Below, in pieces: positions 45,995 to 53,667 of a stretch of 64,000 nucleotides of DNA; the stretch's first letter is position 1, and each line of letters begins with the position of its first letter. The DNA comes from Nonomuraea sediminis. Lineage in GTDB: Bacteria; Actinomycetota; Actinomycetes; Streptosporangiales; Streptosporangiaceae. Position numbers and translations under genes: made by a program. The stretch lies in contig NZ_JAHDTI010000017.1 of assembly GCF_018531495.1 (NCBI RefSeq), forward strand, positions 163,978 through 227,977. Reading direction: 5' to 3'. Under the pieces are notes generated by a model. That model worked only from the letters and a program-made list of their open reading frames with translations, did not search any database and had not been told where the DNA came from.

Positions 45995-46469
45995 GGTGAA
46001 GAATTTCCTCCCTCTACAGGTGGGCGTAAGCGCTGGGCTACGTAGTGCTTGTGCAGCCCTGACGGAGGTTCTGGTAATCCCCCGGGTTTGGCTGAGATGG
46101 CCAAACCAGCCGACGCCCTGCCAGTCGATCGCGACTATCCCTCAAGAGTTGCCACCAGCGCGTCTCTGCCACATTGCAGTTCGGTCACACGTGTCGTTAT
46201 CTAGCGTCACAGACATATCCCGTAATGGCCTCAGTGGCGGGTAAACGGGACGCAACCTGACAGGTCACCTCAAGGAACAGTTGGGTAAAAGTACCCCCCA
46301 GGGGACAGTGCTCACGCCGTTCCCGTCACGGCCGGCTTCGCTGAGCTACCGTTGAACCAGTCTTGACGGTGCCTTGGAACCGGTTCCCGTGAAGACGACG
46401 TCCAACTGACTGCGCCCGAACCAGCCGTGGCGGGCACCCCATCGACCCGGATCCAATAGAGTCCATGCC
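45995..46469. other. Divergent intergenic region with a 12-base palindrome
   Basis: 475 bases between the oligopeptide-transporter operon (leftward) and the exporter genes (rightward), so it must hold both promoters. At 46376-46387 is the perfect palindrome GGAACCGGTTCC, 83 bases before the exporter ATG; GGAAC is also the usual -35 of ECF promoters, so either an operator or a promoter is possible. No ORF, tRNA or known riboswitch was recognised. Confidence 0.5.
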
Positions 46470-47384
46470 ATGAGCCAGCCGGAATCCGCAGTCGCGGACG
46501 CCCAGGCGGGCGGCCGAAGCGGGCAGGAGCCGCTGGCCAAGCTCGCCGAGAGATACGGACTTCGCCGTGCCATCGCCCGGCCGAGGTTCCCTGTCTACCT
46601 GCGCCAGCTGTGGGAACGGCGACACTTCATCCTGACGTACGCCACCTCGCGCAACGTCTCGAAGTACTCCAGCTCGGCCCTGGGCCAGCTGTGGCAGGTG
46701 CTCACCCCGCTGCTGAACGCCGCGATCTACTTCGTGATGTTCGGCGTCATCCTGGGGGGCAGCAAGCACATCCAGAACTACCCGGCGTTCCTGCTGACCG
46801 GGATGTTCATCTTCACCTACACCCAGCGCTCGGTCACCGCGGGGGCCAAGTCCATCTCCGGCAACCTGTCGCTCATCAGGGCGCTGCACTTCCCCCGGGC
46901 CTCGCTGCCGCTGGCGTACACGATCCAGGAGCTGCAGCAGCTCGCCGTCTCGATGGGCGTCCTGCTGGTCCTGATCGTCATCACCGGAGAGCTCCCGACC
47001 TGGTACTGGCTGATGCTGCCGGTCCTGCTGGCGATCCAGTCGCTGTTCAACGTGGGCGCGAGCCTGGTGATGGCCAGGGTCGGCGCGTCCGTGCGCGACA
47101 TGAGCCAGCTGCTGCCGTTCATCATGCGCACCTGGCTGTACGCCTCGGGCGTCTTCTTCTCCATCGAGGACAGGATCCAGGCGGCACACCTGCCCGACTG
47201 GGTGGCCAAGCTGATGTATCTCAACCCGGCCGCCTCCTACATGGAGTTCGGCCGTGACATCCTGCTCAAGGACGAGGGGCCGCGGCTCTGGGTCCTTGGC
47301 AGCTGCGTATTCTGGGCAGTGTTCGCACTCGGCTTCGGCTTCTGGTACTTCTGGCGCGCCGAGGAGAGGTACGGGCGTGGCTGA
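46470..47384 (+). CDS. ABC-2 polysaccharide/teichoic acid exporter permease (Wzm/TagG type)
   Basis: 304 residues from ATG 46470. A cytoplasmic N-terminus of about 60 residues (LRQLWERRHFILTYATSRNVSKYSSSALGQLWQVLTP carries the coupling region) is followed by six helices: AAIYFVMFGVILGG, YPAFLLTGMFIFTY, PLAYTIQELQQLAVSMGVLL, MLPVLLAIQSLFNV, LPFIMRTWLYASGVFF and the last near LGSCVFWAVFALGFGF. LMYLNPAASYMEFGRDIL is the typical Wzm/TagG block. It should export a lipid-linked glycan such as galactan or teichoic acid with its ATPase partner, whose gene overlaps by 8 bases. Confidence 0.9.
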   Translation: MSQPESAVADAQAGGRSGQEPLAKLAERYGLRRAIARPRFPVYLRQLWERRHFILTYATSRNVSKYSSSALGQLWQVLTPLLNAAIYFVMFGVILGGSKHIQNYPAFLLTGMFIFTYTQRSVTAGAKSISGNLSLIRALHFPRASLPLAYTIQELQQLAVSMGVLLVLIVITGELPTWYWLMLPVLLAIQSLFNVGASLVMARVGASVRDMSQLLPFIMRTWLYASGVFFSIEDRIQAAHLPDWVAKLMYLNPAASYMEFGRDILLKDEGPRLWVLGSCVFWAVFALGFGFWYFWRAEERYGRG

Positions 47385-48198
47385 ACTGATCGAGGAGTTG
47401 TCACAGGTGAAGGGCGAGGAGCCCACGGGCATGCGGCCCGTGGACGCCCCTACGGGGACCCCGACCGTCATCGTCGACGACCTCCACATCGTCTACCGCG
47501 TCTACGGCGCGGCCACGGACGCGGAGAAGGGCAACGCGGTCAACGCCCTCACGCGCATCATCAAGCGGCAGGGCAGGCCGCAGATGAAAGAGGTGCACGC
47601 CGTCCAGGGCGTGACCCTGGTGTCCTACCACGGCGACGCCATCGGCATCGTGGGCCGCAACGGCTCGGGCAAGTCCACGCTGCTGCGCGCTATCGCGGGC
47701 CTCCTGCCACCGCACTCCGGCTCCGTCTACACCGACGGCCAGCCCTCGCTGCTGGGCGTCAACGCGGCCCTCATGCGTGAGCTCACCGGCGAGCGCAACA
47801 TCGTCCTCGGCTGCTACGCGATGGGCATGACGCCCGCCGAGGTCAGGGAGAAGTACCAGGAGATCGTCGACTTCTCCGGCATCGACGAGTTCGTCCAGCT
47901 GCCCATGTCGACCTACTCCTCCGGCATGGGCGCGCGCCTGCGCTTCGCCATCTCCTCGGCCAAGACCCACGACGTGCTCCTCATCGACGAGGCGCTGGCC
48001 ACCGGCGACCGCGAGTTCCGCAAGAAGAGCGAGGAGCGCATCAAGCAGATCCGCGAGTCCGCGGGCACCGTCTTCCTCGTCGCCCACGACCTCAAGGTCA
48101 TCGAGGAGACCTGCAACCGGGTCATCTGGCTGCACAAGGGCAAGATCAAGATGGACGGCGACCCCACCGAGGTCATCGCCGCCTACAACAAGGGCTAG
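47377..48198 (+). CDS. ABC exporter ATP-binding protein (Wzt/TagH type)
   Basis: 273 residues from GTG 47377, inside the end of the permease gene, with GAGGAG upstream. Walker A GRNGSGKST (93-101), the short signature YSSGMGARLRFAISSA (180-195; SSGM replaces LSGGQ, typical of Wzt/TagH), Walker B LLIDEALATGD (201-211) and H-loop VFLVAHDLKVI. The N-terminal insert NAVNALTRIIKRQGRPQMKEVHAVQGV is characteristic of glycan exporters. No C-terminal carbohydrate-binding domain is present, so chain-length control would be elsewhere. It resembles mycobacterial galactan exporter ATPase Rv3781 in type. Confidence 0.92.
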   Translation: MAELIEELSQVKGEEPTGMRPVDAPTGTPTVIVDDLHIVYRVYGAATDAEKGNAVNALTRIIKRQGRPQMKEVHAVQGVTLVSYHGDAIGIVGRNGSGKSTLLRAIAGLLPPHSGSVYTDGQPSLLGVNAALMRELTGERNIVLGCYAMGMTPAEVREKYQEIVDFSGIDEFVQLPMSTYSSGMGARLRFAISSAKTHDVLLIDEALATGDREFRKKSEERIKQIRESAGTVFLVAHDLKVIEETCNRVIWLHKGKIKMDGDPTEVIAAYNKG

Positions 48199-48332
48199 AA
48201 CCCCGCTCCCATCAGCCCTCTCGACAGTCGATCACGTGTGCGAAAACCCGCGCGACGCGCGAGGTAAACGACTGACAGCGAGACCCGTGTTCCGATAGGA
48301 TTCGAACGTTAATTCGACCCCAAGGGACACTG

Positions 48333-48506
48333 ATGGAGTGGGGGCGCGCGATGGGAGAGCTCTCGACCGCGATCGACCACCTGGCCTTCGAGGATGTGAC
48401 CGAGATTCCCCGGGTGCAGCTCGCGGAGCAGCTTCTCGATTTGCACTGGCAGATGGCAAGACTGCAAGCCCAGATAGCCCGGCGCACGGGCGTCCGTCTT
48501 CCCTGA
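48333..48506 (+). CDS. Small protein resembling the N-terminus of DUF222/13E12-type proteins
   Basis: 57 residues from ATG 48333 with AGGGA upstream; an internal ATG at codon 7 is possible. The sequence, MGELSTAIDHLAFEDVTEIP then VQLAEQLLDLHWQMARLQAQ, is an amphipathic helical pair of the kind that opens DUF222/HNH-endonuclease (13E12) proteins, but it stops there, with no HNH domain following. It could be a stand-alone helical protein or a leftover fragment. A strong hairpin lies 52 bases past its stop. Being short, existence as a gene rests on the codon pattern, the ribosome site and the terminator. Confidence 0.55.
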   Translation: MEWGRAMGELSTAIDHLAFEDVTEIPRVQLAEQLLDLHWQMARLQAQIARRTGVRLP

Positions 48507-48557
48507 ACGCGGCGATTTCACTCAGCACGGCATCCGCCTGCCCTGCGACATGACGAA

Positions 48558-48586
48558 GCCGCCGACCCTCCGCGAGGGTCGGCGGC
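48558..48586 (+). terminator. Strong hairpin terminator
   Basis: Perfect 13-bp stem GCCGCCGACCCTC (48558-48570) and GAGGGTCGGCGGC (48574-48586), loop CGC. It is the most stable hairpin in the window and would end the exporter/small-protein transcript. Confidence 0.85.
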
Positions 48587-49349
48587 GGGCGCCCCCCGGA
48601 CAGCCGGCCACTCTGCAGCGCGGCCTTGCTGTTCGGGGGCAGCCCCGGACCAGGGGCGCGTCCGCCCCGGTCCGCCTTGAGGCCGATGCGCGTCCGCAGC
48701 TGACCTCGATGCCCGCGCGATCGACCGCGAGAGCACCGGCACCAGGCCCTCTCCGACCGACGCGTCGGTCCTTCCTTCTCACCTCGGGAATCCGGCGTGC
48801 TCAGCCCTGAGCACGCCGACCGCCCGTCTTCGGGCCGGACCCGTTCTCTCGCGCGCTCCGGACGCCCGTGTACGGCATGCCACGCATCCCGCCACGCAGC
48901 GATCCCAACGCCGTCGTGCGCCCGCGCATCGCGCCGATGCGAGCGCCCTGACACCGTTGTGCGGCGTTCTCCCGACGGCCGTTGTGCGCCCGTCGAGGTT
49001 GCGGCGCTCGTGGCGCGGTCTCCTGCCGATGCATGCGGCACGCCCGCCCGCGGCGGACGTCCCTCCCGTTGCATGCCCGGCCGGATCGAATCCGGCGAGG
49101 TCCGCGGCGCGTCCACCGTCGGGTGAACGCCCCTCCCGTTGCGAACCTCGTGCACGATGACCGCGATAGCAGGGCCGAGGCCGCGGCATACCCGCCGTCA
49201 GGCGGGCATCCCTCCCGTTGCGTACCTCGTGCCTGGCCACGCGTCCGGCCCGTTTCGCCCTACGGCCGCCCTCCCGGACACCGGTGTCCGCGAAGGGCTT
49301 CCGTCATAGCCCTCCGTGGACGACGTCACGGGTGTGAGCGGTCGTCACC
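48587..49349. other. Non-coding region between terminator and secreted-protein gene
   Basis: About 760 bases with no convincing gene: all open frames are arginine/proline-rich and shift between repeats. It holds the short repeats CCGTYGTGCG (48911, 48953, 48979), the stem-loop repeats listed separately (49044-49221), and a perfect 16-base palindrome CGGACACCGGTGTCCG (49275-49290). It may be decayed coding sequence or a structured RNA region. Confidence 0.5.
49044..49221. repeat. Three stem-loop repeat units ending in CCCTCCCGTTGC
   Basis: CCCTCCCGTTGC occurs at 49061-49072, 49131-49142 and 49210-49221 (spacing 70 and 79). Each copy follows, after 3-5 bases, a small hairpin with a different stem: CCGCC/GGCGG (49044-49056), CACC/GGTG (49114-49125), CCCGCC/GGCGGG (49191-49206). 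Loops are CGC, GTCG and GTCA. Copies 2 and 3 also share ACCTCGTGC just downstream. A possible fourth, CCCTCCCG, starts at 49269. On the minus strand the order is GCAACGGGAGGG then hairpin. Confidence 0.6.
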
Positions 49350-50120
49350 TCAGTGCGCGGCGAGACCAGTCACCGGGCCCAGCGTGTCGCCGAGCGTGCC
49401 CTGAGACTGGATCCCGTTGGCGGACACGGTGTCGACCGTCCTCTCGACGAGCGGGGCGATCTCGTCGATGGTTGTCCCGCCGATCGGACCCCCGTGCATG
49501 AATCCCATGATCGGACCGGTCCCGAGCTGGGCGACCTGGCCCACCAGCGGAATCGGCTCGCCGGCGCGGGCCGTACCGCTCATGTGGGTCTTGGCGGCCT
49601 TGCCGCCGCGCCGCCCGGGCAGCTCGGCGATCCCGCTCGTGCTGACAGGCAGAGCGGTGGTGACGCCGCCGAGCACGCCGCCCAGGGGCGAGGTGCCGAC
49701 CAGGCCGGAGGTCTCGGTGTCGTTCAGGCGGCCCGCCTGGTCGACGACCGGGGAGCTGACGCCTTGCATGCGCAGGCCGTGGGTACCGCCGCCGACGGCT
49801 CCCAGCGGGGTGGCGCCGCTGAGCGGGCCACCCAGGTTCCCCAGCGGAGACCCGCCGCCGACGAGGTTGGCCAGCGGGGAAGCACCGCCGACGCTGCCGG
49901 TGAGTACGGCGAGCGCGCTCGTCAGGCCCGACAGCGCGGCGGTCGGGCTGTCTCCGTCGGCGGGGGCGCTCCGCAGCGGCGTCAGGCCGCCCATCGGGAT
50001 CTGGCCCAGGCCGCCGAGCGGCTCGCCCGCGGGTGCGGTCTGTGCTTGCGCGGGTATCGACAGCGCCGCTGCCAGCCCGAATGTCGCGACGGCCAAAGCC
50101 GTCTTGATAACACGATTCAT
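49350..50120 (-). CDS. Secreted Gly/Leu-rich protein, unknown function
   Basis: 256 residues from ATG 50120, GGAAGG upstream. Signal peptide MNRVIKTALAVATFGLAAAL with a signal peptidase I site at PAQAQT (about residue 26). The mature chain is low-complexity: repeats of the type PLGxLGG and SPLxNLxGG (EPLGGLGQIPMGGL, ASPLANLVGGGSPLGNLGG, GATPLGAVGGG) fill residues 34-110, and the C-terminal third is more ordered (GEPIPLVGQVAQLGTGPIMG). No cysteines. This is a common actinobacterial exported protein style; surface or matrix roles are possible but nothing shows it. Confidence 0.7.
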   Translation of the reverse strand: MNRVIKTALAVATFGLAAALSIPAQAQTAPAGEPLGGLGQIPMGGLTPLRSAPADGDSPTAALSGLTSALAVLTGSVGGASPLANLVGGGSPLGNLGGPLSGATPLGAVGGGTHGLRMQGVSSPVVDQAGRLNDTETSGLVGTSPLGGVLGGVTTALPVSTSGIAELPGRRGGKAAKTHMSGTARAGEPIPLVGQVAQLGTGPIMGFMHGGPIGGTTIDEIAPLVERTVDTVSANGIQSQGTLGDTLGPVTGLAAH

Positions 50121-50510
50121 GATTGCCTTCCCGGCTCCTGATCGACCGCTTTTCCGGATGGCGAATAAGCGAATCGATAACCCCCGAAAGCCGCGGCGTA
50201 CACGCTCTGGGCACCACACGAAGCGCGCCGTCCCGGCTGAGCTACTGACGCAGTTGTATCACCACCGCGAGCCGGGCGCCGGAGCCGCAAAGCCCGCTGT
50301 ACACGGGCTTGACGCACGGTCGGAGGATCATGAAAGGGGCGGCGGGTCAGGCGACAAGTCAGGACATGGCGGGGCGCCATTCCGGATATTCCGTCGACGT
50401 CTCCCAGCGATTACCGGCACCTCATCCCCTGGCCCGCGACAACACATGGAAAACAATTGTCACGGGCCGGGGGTTCAGATTTTCCGGTCGCTGGACACGC
50501 GCTTTGCCGC
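50121..50510. other. Intergenic region between two leftward genes
   Basis: 390 bases upstream of the secreted-protein gene and downstream of the KamA-like gene. A 7-bp hairpin AAGCCCG (50290-50296)/CGGGCTT (50304-50310) with a 7-base loop is a weak candidate terminator for the KamA-like transcript. No other feature was recognised. Confidence 0.5.
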
Positions 50511-51833
50511 TCAGGCCGACAGCCGGGTGTCCTCCGCGACGGGTTCGAACGGAAAACGATCCGCGAAGGCGGGCCGCAGATCCGTCAGCCAGACCGCCCG
50601 CGGGTCGTAGCGCGCGAAGAACGGCCGGCCCACCAGCGAGGGGTCCCGTGCCTGGATGAAGTGGAGCACGAAGACCTGCTGGCCGGCGATCTCGGTGACG
50701 CCGTCGACGCAGACCTTGCCCGGCGTGGCCGACATGGACGGCCCGCGGACGGTCCTGCACAGTCCTGAGACGCTCGAGTAAGCCTCCCTGAAGACCTCGT
50801 AGGCCTGGGCGAGCGGCACGGCGAAGTAGTCCTGCGGGCCGGTGTCACGCTCGACGAACATGTAGTACGGGATCATCCCCATCGCGAGCTGCTTGCGCCA
50901 CATGCCCGACCAGACGGCCGGGTCGTCGTTGATCGACCTGATCAACGGCGCCTGGGTCCTGATCGTAGCGCCGCTGCCCAGGATCCGCTGGACCGCGGAG
51001 CCGACCAGCTCCGGCTCCAGCTCCCGCGTGTGCGAGAAGTGGGCCATGAAGGCCAGGTTCTTGCCACGGGCGACGACCTGCTCGAACAGGCGCAGCGTGT
51101 CGTCGGCGTCGGGGTCGGTGGTGAAGCGCTGCGGCCAGTAGGCCAGCGACTTCGTGCCGATCCTGATCGACTCCAGCTGCTCGACCTCCAGCAGCGGCTC
51201 GATGTAGCGCTTGAGCACCGGCTCGCCCATGATCATCGGGTCGCCGCCGGTCAGCAGGACGCTGGTCACCTCCGGGTGCTGTCTGAGGTAGGCCACGAGC
51301 TGGTCGATGTCGTCGGAGGCGAACTTCAGGTCCGCGTCTCCGACGAACTGGGCCCACCGGAAGCAGTAGGTGCAGTAGGCATGACAGGTCTGCCCCTGCT
51401 TGGGAAAGAAGAGCACGGTCTCCGGGTACTTGTGCTGCATCCCAGGCACCGGCTCGCGGCCGATCCGCGGCACGTTGAGCTCCATCTGACCCGCTGGATG
51501 CGGGTTGAGGTGCTGACGAACCTTGTTGGCCTCCGCCTGAACCTCGGCGTTCGGCGCTTCCGCCTTGAGCAGGTCGGCCAGCCTCGACACCTCGGCGGCC
51601 GGGAGCATGTCTTCCTGCGGGAAGACGAGGCGGTATATGGGATCGTCGGGCGCGGCCGACCAATCTATGAGTTCATCCACGACGTAGGCGTTGGTCCTGA
51701 AAGGGAGCACCGTGGCCACGGCGCGCACCCTCAGACGCTGCTCCTCGCCGAGCCCCGCACGCTGCAGGAGCTCGTCGAGATGCTTGGACGTGTAGGCCCG
51801 GAATCGTCGTGTTCCTGCCTGGTTCAAGATCAC
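50511..51833 (-). CDS. KamA-family radical SAM protein (aminomutase-like)
   Basis: 440 residues from GTG 51833, AAAGG five bases upstream. The radical SAM cluster motif is CHAYCTYC (Cys150, Cys154, Cys157, spacing x3-x2 as in lysine 2,3-aminomutase), followed by VTSVLLTGGDPMIMGEP (the GGDP SAM-binding motif), RIGTKSLAYWPQRFT, AHFSHTREL and PYYMFVERDTG. The PLP lysine of KamA aligns with Lys373 in SATPGKVCVDG. Asp303 (INDDP) keeps one of the two aspartates that hold the substrate amine in lysine aminomutase, but the other, seven residues before the lysine, is Ser366. So PLP-dependent aminomutase chemistry is likely, with a substrate other than lysine. It has no close partner gene. Confidence 0.85.
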   Translation of the reverse strand: MILNQAGTRRFRAYTSKHLDELLQRAGLGEEQRLRVRAVATVLPFRTNAYVVDELIDWSAAPDDPIYRLVFPQEDMLPAAEVSRLADLLKAEAPNAEVQAEANKVRQHLNPHPAGQMELNVPRIGREPVPGMQHKYPETVLFFPKQGQTCHAYCTYCFRWAQFVGDADLKFASDDIDQLVAYLRQHPEVTSVLLTGGDPMIMGEPVLKRYIEPLLEVEQLESIRIGTKSLAYWPQRFTTDPDADDTLRLFEQVVARGKNLAFMAHFSHTRELEPELVGSAVQRILGSGATIRTQAPLIRSINDDPAVWSGMWRKQLAMGMIPYYMFVERDTGPQDYFAVPLAQAYEVFREAYSSVSGLCRTVRGPSMSATPGKVCVDGVTEIAGQQVFVLHFIQARDPSLVGRPFFARYDPRAVWLTDLRPAFADRFPFEPVAEDTRLSA

Positions 51834-52008
51834 TAGGCCTTTCCCATCTTTTTTGTTCGATCGGATGTAAACCTCACGACCCTGTCGCGCGTCTACGGTT
51901 CTTATACCCGGACGCTGCCCGGGCTACTTCCGGTTCCCCTGGGGCCCAAGTTTCTGGAGAGGTTTCACCACTCGCGACATATCGCGAATGTGCGTAGACT
52001 CGTGAACC

Positions 52009-52569
52009 GTGACCGACGATCCGTCTCTCCGCGCCTCCGACGCCGACCGCGACCACGTGGCCGCGATCCTCGGCGAGGCACTCGCCACAGGAAGACTCAC
52101 CAGCGTCGAGCACGCCGACCGTCTGGAGTCCGTGTACACGGCCAAGACGATGGGCGAGCTCGTCCCCATCACCCGGGACCTGCCCGAGGTGTCCGCCGCG
52201 TCCACACCCGCCGCCGTCGTCGAACAGCAGACGATCAACTCGACGTTCAGCAAGATCATTCGAAAGGGCCGCTGGGTCGCCTCCCGCAATACCAGGCTCT
52301 CGGCCCGCTTCGGCGCGCTCATCGTGGACCTGAGCTCCGCGGTGCTGCCCGGCAGGGAGATCACGCTCGAGGCCGACGCCAGGTTCAGCAAGCTGATCGT
52401 GCGCGTGCCCGACAACGCCCGCGTGATCGACGAGGGCGGCTCCGTCTTCGGTAAGCGCAACGTCACCGCCGGCACCGAGGGAGACGGCCCGCTGATCCGC
52501 GTCACCGGCCGGTCCATGTTCAGCAAGGTAATCGTGACGAGGGGCGTATCAGACTGGAACCTTGCATAA
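52009..52569 (+). CDS. DUF1707 protein with a LiaF-like C-terminal domain
   Basis: 186 residues from GTG 52009. The DUF1707 (SHOCT-like) domain is DPSLRASDADRDHVAAILGEALATGRLTSVEHADRLESVYTAKTMGELVPITRDLP, at residues 4-60. The C-terminal 100 residues are a beta-solenoid-like repeat as in YvqF/LiaF cell-wall-stress proteins: STFSKIIRKGRW, ARFGALIVDLSSAVLPG, ARFSKLIVRVPDNARV, then SVFGKRNVTAG and SMFSKVIVTRG. No transmembrane segment is seen, unlike many family members. Function unknown; envelope-stress sensing is the usual guess. It precedes plsX by 45 bases. Confidence 0.88.
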   Translation: MTDDPSLRASDADRDHVAAILGEALATGRLTSVEHADRLESVYTAKTMGELVPITRDLPEVSAASTPAAVVEQQTINSTFSKIIRKGRWVASRNTRLSARFGALIVDLSSAVLPGREITLEADARFSKLIVRVPDNARVIDEGGSVFGKRNVTAGTEGDGPLIRVTGRSMFSKVIVTRGVSDWNLA

Positions 52570-52614
52570 AGGTCTGAATCGCCGGCCAGTACGATTGCCG
52601 TACGAGGTGACCAT

Positions 52615-53634
52615 TTGTCAGACAGCAGGCCGGTCGCGCTGGATGCCATGGGCGGCGACCACGCGCCGCACGAGATCGTGGCGGGCGCGGTCCACGCGGT
52701 CAGGGAGCGCGGCGTCCAGGTCGTGCTGGTCGGCCCACCCAAGATCCTCTACGAGGCGCTCGCGGAGCACGACGCGACCAGGGAGATCCCGATCGTGCGC
52801 GCCGAGGAGGCGCTGGCCATGGACGAGGGCGCGCTGGCCAGCCTGCGCCGCCCCCGCTCCAGCATCGCGATCGCCTGCCTCCTGGTACGGCGGGGCGATG
52901 CCGGCGCCGTGGTCTCGGCGGGCTCGACGGCCGGCATCGTGGCCACGGGCAGGCTGCGGCTGAAGGGCCAGCAGGGCGTGCTCAGACCCGCCATCGCCGT
53001 GGCGCTGCCCACCGCGCCGCACCCCACGATCCTGCTTGACGCGGGCGCGAACGCCGAGGTCAAACCGGAGATGCTGGTCCAGTTCGCGCACCTGGGCTCG
53101 GCCTACGCGGAAGCCGCCTTCGGCATCACCGGCCCCCGGGTGGGGCTGCTGACCATCGGCGCTGAGGCCGAGAAGGGCGACAAGCTCGTCAAACGCGCCC
53201 ACGAGCTGCTGTCCGGCTCGCCCGCGCTGAACTTCGTGGGCAACGTCGAGGGCCACGACCTGCTGACCGGCGTCGCCGACGTCATCACCACCGACGGCTT
53301 CACGGGCAACGTCGCGCTCAAGACCATGGAGGGCGCGGTCCGCTACGCCTTCGACCAGCTCAGACAGACAATCGACGAAAGTAGGGTGGCCAAGCTCGGC
53401 GCGCTCATGCAACGCTCAAGGGTCAGGCGGCTCTACCGGCGGCTCGACTCCGAGGCGCACGGCGGAGCCGTACTGCTGGGCCTGAACGGCACGGTGGTCA
53501 TCGCGCACGGATCGTCGCGGGCGCAGGGGATCAGCGCCGCCTGCGAACTGGCCAGAGACCTGTCCGCGAGCGGCATCGTGGCGAGGATCGGCGAACGAAT
53601 CTCGTCAACCCCCCGAACGCACCGCATCTGGTAG
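52615..53634 (+). CDS. plsX: Phosphate acyltransferase PlsX
   Basis: 339 residues from TTG 52615 with GAGGTGA five bases upstream. The family core is complete: VALDAMGGDHAPHEIVAGA, VVSAGSTAGIVATGRLRLK, RPAIAVALPT, LLDAGANAEVKPEMLVQFA, GLLTIGAEAEKGDKLVKRAHELL, NFVGNVEGHDLLTGVADVITTDGFTGNVALKTMEG, and GGAVLLGLNGTVVIAHGSS. PlsX moves acyl groups from acyl-ACP to phosphate, giving acyl-phosphate for PlsY in phospholipid synthesis. It is not next to rpmF or fab genes here, its usual company, so it may be a stand-alone or second copy. Confidence 0.95.
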   Translation: MSDSRPVALDAMGGDHAPHEIVAGAVHAVRERGVQVVLVGPPKILYEALAEHDATREIPIVRAEEALAMDEGALASLRRPRSSIAIACLLVRRGDAGAVVSAGSTAGIVATGRLRLKGQQGVLRPAIAVALPTAPHPTILLDAGANAEVKPEMLVQFAHLGSAYAEAAFGITGPRVGLLTIGAEAEKGDKLVKRAHELLSGSPALNFVGNVEGHDLLTGVADVITTDGFTGNVALKTMEGAVRYAFDQLRQTIDESRVAKLGALMQRSRVRRLYRRLDSEAHGGAVLLGLNGTVVIAHGSSRAQGISAACELARDLSASGIVARIGERISSTPRTHRIW

Positions 53635-53667
53635 ATCTTTGGTGGTTCCGCAAAATCGGGGGGTTGT

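Noticed and set aside
48288..48320. GGATTCGAAC, like the T-arm of a minus-strand tRNA
   Set aside because: The bases on either side (ATAGG and CGTTA) do not pair, and no acceptor stem, anticodon arm or D-arm can be found.
48779..49240. Minus-strand frames with recurrent VRNGR-type peptides in the repeat zone
   Set aside because: The similarity comes from the DNA repeats falling in different frames, so no single protein is encoded.
48587..49349. CRISPR array
   Set aside because: Repeats are only 12 bases, unevenly spaced, and no cas gene is near.
50309..50659. Plus-strand frame starting ATG after CGGAGGATC
   Set aside because: The ribosome-site-like start is attractive, but the frame runs antisense into the KamA-like gene and becomes Arg/Pro-rich there.
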